From the NCBI GenBank assembly GCA_007571275.1, contig RKRS01000247.1:1-11249 (forward strand): 11,249 bases of DNA. Direction: 5' to 3'. Below, piece by piece: positions 6,635 through 11,249 of this stretch. Below the pieces are notes generated by a model, which saw only the letters and a program-made list of their open reading frames with translations, had not been told where the DNA came from and did not search any database. The DNA is from Dehalococcoidia bacterium (lineage in GTDB: Bacteria; Chloroflexota; Dehalococcoidia; Bin125). Position numbers and translations under genes: made by a program. Numbering within the stretch: position 1 is the stretch's first letter; every line of letters starts with the position of its first letter.

Positions 6635-7885
6635 TCAGCCTCCCACTCCCACAGCCTGGGGCGCCTCGGCAAAGGCGTCCTCAAACGATTGCAACGTGCC
6701 CTCAACCGGAATCGGTTGGGTGACGTGCTCTACGACGGCGTCTGCCGTCTTCAGACCACCGCCAGTGATGAAGGCGACGGTCGGTTCGTCCGGATCGATC
6801 TGCTCGTTGGTGAGCGCCTGGCGCAGCCCGGCGATGGTCACGCCGCCAGCGGTCTCGGCGAAAACGCCTTCGCACTCGGCCAACAGCCGAATGCCTTCCA
6901 CCACTTCGGCGTCGGTCACGGCCGTCGCGCCGCCGTCCGTGCGCTTCATCGTCTTGAGCGCGTAATAACCGTCAGCCGGGTTGCCGATCGCCAGTGACTT
7001 GGCAATCGTGTTCGGCTTGACCGGACGGATGTTGGTCGTCTCGTTGCGCCAGGCAGTGGTGATCGGAGAGCAACCCTCGGCCTGCGCGCCGATCATCCGC
7101 ACCGGCGTCTCCTCAATCAGCCCGTAACGCTGGAACTCCTGAAAGCCCTTGTGAATCTTTGTAAACAGCGAGCCCGAGGCCATCGGCGCGACCACCTGTC
7201 GCGGCGCGCGCCAACCGAGCTGCTCGGCCACCTCGAAGGCCAGCGTCCGCGAGCCTTCGGCGTAATAAGCGCGCATATTAATGTTGACGAAGGCCCAGCT
7301 GCGGTTGTCGGCCAGCTCCGCGCAGAGCCGATTGACGTCGTCGTAGGAACCGTTGACCGCGACGATGGTGGGGTTGTAGACAGCGGAACCGAGCACCTTC
7401 CCGGCTTCCAGGTCGTGGGGAATGAAGACGATGGCGTCCATGCCCGCCCGCGCCGCGTGCGCTGATACCGAGTTGGCCAGATTGCCGGTCGAGGCGCAGG
7501 CCAGGGTCTGGAAACCAAGCTGTCGCGATCGCGAAGATGCGACCGCCACTACCCGATCCTTGAACGACCAGGACGGGTTGCAGGTGTCGTTCTTGATCCA
7601 GAGCTCGCGCATGCCCAGCCGCGCAGCCAGACGGTCAGCGCGTAGCAACGGCGTCCAGCCAACGTTCAGGTCAACAATGAAATCATCATCAACGGGCAAG
7701 AGGTCCTTGTAGCGCCAGATCGAGCGCGGGCCGGACTCAATTCGCTCGCGCGAGATCCTGGACTGGATGCCGTCGTGGTCGTAGGCGACTTCGAGCGGCC
7801 CGAAACAGAAGTCGCAAACGTGCAAGGGATCGAGCGGGAACTCGCGGGCGCACTCACGACAGGCGAGGGAAGTGGCGTGGGTCAT
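6635..7885 (-). CDS. thrC: Threonine synthase
   Basis: A 416-residue PLP enzyme expected to convert O-phosphohomoserine to threonine plus phosphate, the last step of threonine synthesis. The N-terminal zinc-ribbon-like cysteines are C9, C12, C24 and C27. The PLP lysine is K109 in NPSWSFKDR, the ACASTGNLANS loop follows, the phosphate-binding PMASGSL loop is in the middle, and the family-typical ITGGGLK is near the end. Length and motif order match actinobacterial/chloroflexal threonine synthases. The start is ATG at 7885-7883; the upstream ribosome-binding sequence is weak. It forms a unit with the NIL gene. A role as a related O-phosphohomoserine- or phosphoserine-using sulfhydrylase cannot be excluded, since such paralogues share these motifs and a second paralogue lies at 1141-2193. 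Confidence 0.88.
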   Translation of the reverse strand: MTHATSLACRECAREFPLDPLHVCDFCFGPLEVAYDHDGIQSRISRERIESGPRSIWRYKDLLPVDDDFIVDLNVGWTPLLRADRLAARLGMRELWIKNDTCNPSWSFKDRVVAVASSRSRQLGFQTLACASTGNLANSVSAHAARAGMDAIVFIPHDLEAGKVLGSAVYNPTIVAVNGSYDDVNRLCAELADNRSWAFVNINMRAYYAEGSRTLAFEVAEQLGWRAPRQVVAPMASGSLFTKIHKGFQEFQRYGLIEETPVRMIGAQAEGCSPITTAWRNETTNIRPVKPNTIAKSLAIGNPADGYYALKTMKRTDGGATAVTDAEVVEGIRLLAECEGVFAETAGGVTIAGLRQALTNEQIDPDEPTVAFITGGGLKTADAVVEHVTQPIPVEGTLQSFEDAFAEAPQAVGVGG

Positions 7886-7937
7886 GGTTGGTGCGGTCTT
7901 TCGCTAGAGCAGAATGGGCGGTGAAGCATGAGCGTGT

Positions 7938-7979
7938 CGGCTCTCCCCCGCCGCGCTGCGCGCTAGCGAGACAGAGCCG
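7938..7979 (-). promoter_or_regulatory. Stem in the thrC leader
   Basis: The 187-bp gap upstream of thrC contains the inverted repeat CGGCTCT (7938-7944) and AGAGCCG (7973-7979), enclosing a very GC-rich 28-base loop (CGCGCTGCGCGC-like, itself self-complementary). It lies about 55 bases before the thrC start and could be a leader structure or the terminator of the upstream Uma2 gene. No T-box sequence, leader peptide with a threonine run, or T-run was found. Confidence 0.25.
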
Positions 7980-8072
7980 TGGGCATCGCCATGCGGCCCA
8001 GCATCATCAGATCAACGGTTGAGTATTCCGACATCACCAAAATCGTACAACAGGCGGAGCTGTCACTGCCTG

Positions 8073-8708
8073 TCACTCCCAGACCTGAGCCAGATCGATA
8101 ACAAGTCCGACACAGACATCCTCGCCCGACAGTTCCGATGGATCGTTGCGCTGCTCCACCTCGCCATTGGCTCGGTAGATCCAGACCCGCCGCTCAAATG
8201 GGTCAATCAACCAGCCCAACTGCACGCCACCTTCAATCCACTCCACCATCTTCTCCTGCTGCTGGCGAACGGACTGACTGGGGGAGCGAATCTCGAAAAC
8301 CAGGTCGGGTATCAGGTTGACATTCTCTCGCCACGGCCGCGGCAGATCGGGCAGCCGTTCCGGGGAAACCCATGACCCATCGGGGTATTTCCGCATCCCA
8401 CGCGGCAGGTCGTACCCGCCGGCGCTCTCCAGCCCCATACCAGCGCCGCCAGCCCGTATCCATAGCTCGAGCTGAAAGGCGAGCTGCACGGTGATGCGCG
8501 AACCTTCCGAAGAGACCATCGCAACCCGCAGCTCCCTGTCCGCCGTCAATTCGACTCGGGCGTGTCGATGCGCCTCGATCAGCCAGGCCCACCACCTCTC
8601 CGTGACCGTAAAGTTGTCGGGCAGTGCGATGGACAACTGCCCATCGAATTGACCTGGAATTTCCGGGACCCATTCAGTGATCGAGGTCGCTTCGCGCAGG
8701 CCGGTCAT
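8073..8708 (-). CDS. Uma2 family (DUF820) putative nuclease
   Basis: A 211-residue member of the Uma2/DUF820 family, which has a PD-(D/E)xK nuclease fold. Signature parts in order: SAGGYDLPRGMRKYPDGSWVS (the usual SPDxSWV segment is YPDGSWV here, D110), IPDLVFEIRSPSQS with D135 and E139, then QQQEKMVEWIEGG with K153, and GWLIDPFERRVWIYR. The start is ATG at 8708-8706 with GGAG about 8 bases upstream; a TTG in frame at 8732 is less likely. Family members occur in many copies in Chloroflexota and Cyanobacteria, and their biological job is not settled. It lies 45 bp after the molybdoenzyme gene in the same direction. Confidence 0.9.
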   Translation of the reverse strand: MTGLREATSITEWVPEIPGQFDGQLSIALPDNFTVTERWWAWLIEAHRHARVELTADRELRVAMVSSEGSRITVQLAFQLELWIRAGGAGMGLESAGGYDLPRGMRKYPDGSWVSPERLPDLPRPWRENVNLIPDLVFEIRSPSQSVRQQQEKMVEWIEGGVQLGWLIDPFERRVWIYRANGEVEQRNDPSELSGEDVCVGLVIDLAQVWE

Positions 8709-8753
8709 GGGCGCCGCTCCATGCGGCAACAATATCCATCCCGCCGCCGCGCT

Positions 8754-9374
8754 TCAACCGTAACGCTCTTCCCGCCACGGATCGCCGTGCATGTGATATC
8801 CGTACATCTCCCAGAAGCCCGGCGCATCCCTGGACAGAAACTCAATTCCACCGACCCACTTCGCCGACTTCCAGAAGTACAGCGAGGGAATCACCACGCG
8901 CACCGGTCCACCATGCATCGCGTCCAGCGGGCGACCATCATGCGCGATGGCCAGCATGGCGTGATCATCCGCCCGGATGTCGGACATCGGTACGTTCGTC
9001 GTATACCCGCCATAGCAATGGAACATCACGTGCGTCGCCGACGGTTTCACACCAAGCGCTGCGAACAGATCTGATAGCAGCACGCCGTCCCACGTGTTGT
9101 CGTAGCGCGACCAATGGGTCACGCAGTGGATGTCGTTCTTTTTCTCCGAGACGCCGACCGCCGTGAACTGCTCGTAGGAGAGAATCCGCTCCCGCTCCAC
9201 CTCGCCCCAGACCTGCAGATTCCAGTCCTTCGGCTCGACCATCGGCGTGCCGCCGTAGGTCAGCACCGGCCACTCGCGGATCAATCGCTGGCCCGGAGGC
9301 AAGCGATCGTGTCCCGTCTCCTTCCGCCGACGCTGCAACTCCGAAAACGGCACTCCGGCCAGAATCTCACTCAC
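8754..9374 (-). CDS. Sulfite-oxidase-like molybdopterin oxidoreductase
   Basis: A 206-residue protein made only of the sulfite oxidase/MsrP molybdopterin-binding fold. The molybdenum-ligating cysteine is C84 in DIHCVTHWSRYDNTWDG, and HGGPVRVVIP with LYFWKSAKWVGGIEFL supplies the rest of the cofactor site. The C terminus HGDPWREERYG is typical of the short bacterial sulfite-oxidase-like proteins. No Tat or Sec signal, heme domain or dimerisation domain is present, so it is probably cytosolic. The substrate is unknown. The start is GTG at 9374-9372 with GGGAGC (9386-9381) 6 bases upstream. It is divergent from lspA. Confidence 0.93.
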   Translation of the reverse strand: MSEILAGVPFSELQRRRKETGHDRLPPGQRLIREWPVLTYGGTPMVEPKDWNLQVWGEVERERILSYEQFTAVGVSEKKNDIHCVTHWSRYDNTWDGVLLSDLFAALGVKPSATHVMFHCYGGYTTNVPMSDIRADDHAMLAIAHDGRPLDAMHGGPVRVVIPSLYFWKSAKWVGGIEFLSRDAPGFWEMYGYHMHGDPWREERYG

Positions 9375-9390
9375 AAGACTGCTCCCGATT

Positions 9391-9436
9391 CACGCGCGAC
9401 TGCCTCAGATTATCCGAACCTTGTCAATCGCGCGTG
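9391..9436. promoter_or_regulatory. 9-bp dyad in the divergent molybdoenzyme/lspA promoter region
   Basis: The 74-bp gap between the two divergent starts contains a perfect inverted repeat, CACGCGCGA (9391-9399) and TCGCGCGTG (9428-9436), separated by 28 bases that are AT-richer (AGATTATCCGAACC). The dyad could be an operator for both genes, or part of a looped site. A -10-like TGTAAT (9435-9440) lies just before the lspA ATG. No clear paired -35 is visible. Confidence 0.35.
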
Positions 9437-9448
9437 TAATCTCGATGT

Positions 9449-9985
9449 ATGGCTGACCTGATGCCCAACGTCCAGAGCGAACCGACCATCGAGCCGACGC
9501 CTGAGCCGCCCAAGCCGCGCCGCCACCACCGCCGATTCCTCGCCCTGGCGGTGATCGTGATCGTCTTCGACCAAATCACCAAGGTCATCCTGCGCGAGAC
9601 GCTCGAACTGGGCGACCGCGAGTGGCTGGCGGAGTTCTTCGCCTTCTCACATATCGCCAACGACGGCGGAGCCTTCGGCATCTTCGGTGGACAGAACACC
9701 GTACTCGCCGTCTCCGCCGTCGTCGCGATCGGCGTCGTTGTGATCTACTACTTCTTCCCACCGCTCGACCATTGGTTGATCCGTAGCGGGCTCGCCCTGA
9801 TCCTCGGCGGCGCCATCGGTAATCTGCTCGATCGCATCTACCAGGGGCACGTCACCGACTTCATCGACTTCATCCACTTCCCCGCCTTTAACGTGGCCGA
9901 CGCAGCGATCAACGTTGGCGTCGCCGCGATCGTCATTGCGCTGCTCTTCAACGATTTCCTGAAACGTAACCCGCGCTCGCCATGA
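9449..9985 (+). CDS. lspA: Lipoprotein signal peptidase (signal peptidase II)
   Basis: A 178-residue inner-membrane aspartic peptidase that cleaves signal peptides from prolipoproteins after lipid attachment. It has a charged, proline-rich N-terminal tail of about 28 residues (unusually long), then four hydrophobic segments (about 29-47, 84-102, 111-127, 149-167). FDQITK (40-45), NDGGAFGIF (71-79), GNLLDRI with catalytic D128, and FNVADAAI with catalytic D151 are all present. The chosen start is ATG 9449, only 9 bases after a -10-like TGTAAT and without a clear ribosome-binding site, so a leaderless message is possible; ATG 9461 is an alternative. Its stop overlaps the next start (ATGA). Confidence 0.95.
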   Translation: MADLMPNVQSEPTIEPTPEPPKPRRHHRRFLALAVIVIVFDQITKVILRETLELGDREWLAEFFAFSHIANDGGAFGIFGGQNTVLAVSAVVAIGVVVIYYFFPPLDHWLIRSGLALILGGAIGNLLDRIYQGHVTDFIDFIHFPAFNVADAAINVGVAAIVIALLFNDFLKRNPRSP

Positions 9986-11028
9986 CCGACCCCACTACGC
10001 CCGCCCTGGAACTGATGGCCGATCAGGATGGCGAACGCCTCGATCAATTCCTGGCACGCCGACTCGACAACGCCTCGCGCAGTCAGGCCCGACACTTGAT
10101 CGACGATGGCCTGGTACGCATCGATGGCGCGCTTGAGCGTCCCGCCTACAAGCTGCGCTTCGGTGAACTGGTGAGCATTTTCCCACGCCAGGCCGGCCCT
10201 CTCGAGGAGGCGACGGACATCGAACTCAACATCGTCTATGAGGATGAGCAGCTCGCGGTTATCGACAAGCCAGCCAACCTCACGGTCCATCCAGCGCCAG
10301 GCGAAACCCAGGCGACGCTGATCGCCGCCATCCTCAACCGTTGGCCCGAGATCGCCCACATGAGCGACGACGATCCAGAAACGGATCCGCAACGCCCCGG
10401 CCTCGTTCACCGACTCGACCGCGACACCACCGGTCTGCTGATGATCGCCAAAACCGCATCCTCGTTGCGCTCGCTCCGTGACCAACTCCGTGAACGCAGC
10501 ATGGACAAGCGCTACCTCGCCGTCACGGTCGGCGCGCCGGATCCACAAGCTGGCCTGATTGACGCGCCCATCGGCCGCGATCCCGCCGACCCACGGCGGA
10601 TGACCATCCTCGACCGCGCTCGACCGTCGCAGACCGGCTACGAGACCGTCGAGCGATTCGCCGACGCCGCACTGCTGGAGTGCCGCCTGATCACTGGCCG
10701 CACCCACCAAATCCGCGTGCACCTGTCCGCGATCGGTCATCCCATCGCCGGCGACACGATGTACGGTCTGCCCACGCCACTGATCGACCGCCAAGCTCTC
10801 CATGCCCGCTCGTTGATCATCCGTCATCCATTAACCGACGAATCCCTGACGCTGCAGGCGGAGCCGCCCGCCGATTTCCGCAGTCTGCTCAGCCATCTGC
10901 GCGAAGGCGAGCTATTGCTCGGAGCACAACCCCCGCCGCGCGACCAAAACCGGTCGGCTGATACCGTGAAACGGCAATCTCGCCCCACCAGACGCAATCG
11001 GCGACGACGAACCCAACGCATCCGTTAG
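9982..11028 (+). CDS. RluA/RluD family 23S rRNA pseudouridine synthase
   Basis: A 348-residue enzyme that isomerises uridine to pseudouridine in 23S rRNA. It has an S4 RNA-binding domain (about 17-65), then the catalytic domain with VIDKPANLTVHPAPG (93-107), the active-site HRLDRDTTG at 143-151 with catalytic D146, KRYLAVTVG, and LITGRTHQIRVHLSAIGHPIAGDTMYG toward the C terminus. Architecture is RluD-like; the exact target uridines cannot be read from sequence. The last 27 or so residues are an arginine-rich tail (RRNRRRRTQRIR at the end) beyond the usual fold, perhaps extra RNA contact. The start overlaps lspA by four bases, a linkage seen in many bacteria. Confidence 0.94.
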   Translation: MTDPTTPALELMADQDGERLDQFLARRLDNASRSQARHLIDDGLVRIDGALERPAYKLRFGELVSIFPRQAGPLEEATDIELNIVYEDEQLAVIDKPANLTVHPAPGETQATLIAAILNRWPEIAHMSDDDPETDPQRPGLVHRLDRDTTGLLMIAKTASSLRSLRDQLRERSMDKRYLAVTVGAPDPQAGLIDAPIGRDPADPRRMTILDRARPSQTGYETVERFADAALLECRLITGRTHQIRVHLSAIGHPIAGDTMYGLPTPLIDRQALHARSLIIRHPLTDESLTLQAEPPADFRSLLSHLREGELLLGAQPPPRDQNRSADTVKRQSRPTRRNRRRRTQRIR

Positions 11029-11055
11029 ATGCCGCATTCGCCCGGAGAATGACTC

Positions 11056-11249
11056 ATGAGCGTCCGCGTTCGTTACGGACCCTCCCCGACCGGCGAGCCT
11101 CACGTCGGCAACATCCGCACCGCCCTCTTCGACTGGCTCCTCGCCCGACGCTTCGGTGGTCAATTCATCGTCCGCATCGAGGACACCGACCAATCGCGCG
11201 CCGTCGAGGGCGCGGAACAACTCATCCTCGACGCGCTCAGCTGGCTCGG
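11056..11249 (+). CDS. gltX: Glutamate--tRNA ligase, 3'-truncated by window edge
   Basis: The first 64 codons are present. RVRYGPSPTGEPHVGNIRTA is the class I aminoacyl-tRNA synthetase N terminus, with HVGN as the HIGH motif, followed by ALFDWLLARRFGGQFIVRIEDTDQSR, characteristic of glutamyl-tRNA synthetases (the IEDTDxxR element). The start is ATG 11056 with GGAG at 11044-11047, 8 bases upstream. It charges tRNA-Glu (possibly tRNA-Gln too in organisms without GlnRS). It follows the pseudouridine synthase by 27 bases, probably in one operon. A GlnRS or Glu-Q-Asp-tRNA synthetase paralogue is less likely given the N-terminal motifs. Confidence 0.93.
   Translation, partial: MSVRVRYGPSPTGEPHVGNIRTALFDWLLARRFGGQFIVRIEDTDQSRAVEGAEQLILDALSWL

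Noticed and set aside
7886..8072. T-box or threonine attenuator upstream of thrC
   Set aside because: No TGGNACC-type antiterminator sequence, no Thr-codon run and no T-run terminator were found on the minus strand.
9838..10827. 329-codon open frame on the minus strand opposite lspA and the pseudouridine synthase
   Set aside because: It overlaps two certain genes in antisense and shows no recognisable motif.

Overview
The window is GC-rich bacterial chromosomal DNA (roughly 60% GC by eye, except for an AT-richer left end). It holds a mix of core genes (threonine synthase, lspA, an rluA-type gene, gltX) and accessory genes (a DUF262/DUF1524 nuclease fragment, two epoxide hydrolases, a Uma2 nuclease, a lone HicB-like protein). 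Uma2 and HicB-like genes, duplicated epoxide hydrolases, a NIL-domain protein beside threonine synthase, and short overlapping cassettes fit Chloroflexota (Thermomicrobia-like), but this is an inference from gene content only. No rRNA, tRNA, CRISPR array, insertion sequence or phage gene was seen.

Layout. Positions 1-1095 (+) carry the 3' part of a GmrSD/DUF262-DUF1524 type nuclease whose start lies outside the window. It converges on a minus-strand cassette at 1141-4737. That cassette reads, in transcription order, an intact microsomal-type epoxide hydrolase (4737-3583), a 184-bp spacer packed with CTCCC/GGGAG palindromes, a second diverged epoxide hydrolase (3398-2193), and a threonine-synthase-like PLP enzyme whose GTG start overlaps the hydrolase stop by one base (2193-1141). 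A plus-strand gene of unknown function (5058-5960) is divergent from this cassette.

The next minus-strand block, in transcription order, has a cytoplasmic sulfite-oxidase-fold molybdoenzyme (9374-8754), a Uma2 family nuclease (8708-8073), threonine synthase (7885-6635), a tiny NIL-domain protein two bases after it (6632-6390), and then a HicB-like gene (6207-5983). Directly upstream of hicB, overlapping its start by two bases, is a 39-codon frame that may be a decayed hicA. On the right, lspA, an rluD-type pseudouridine synthase (ATGA overlap) and the start of gltX run on the plus strand as a likely housekeeping operon.

How the genes may work together. thrC and the NIL protein look translationally coupled; NIL domains are known methionine or ligand-binding modules, so the small protein may link threonine synthesis to sulfur amino acid status. 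The epoxide hydrolase/PLP cassette looks like a small catabolic or secondary-metabolic unit with unknown substrate. Its second hydrolase has lost the charge-relay glutamate and one of the two lid tyrosines that its neighbour keeps. I do not see a clearly new multi-gene system. The best leads are that diverged hydrolase in its operon, the thrC-NIL pair, the palindrome cluster, and the possible hicA remnant.
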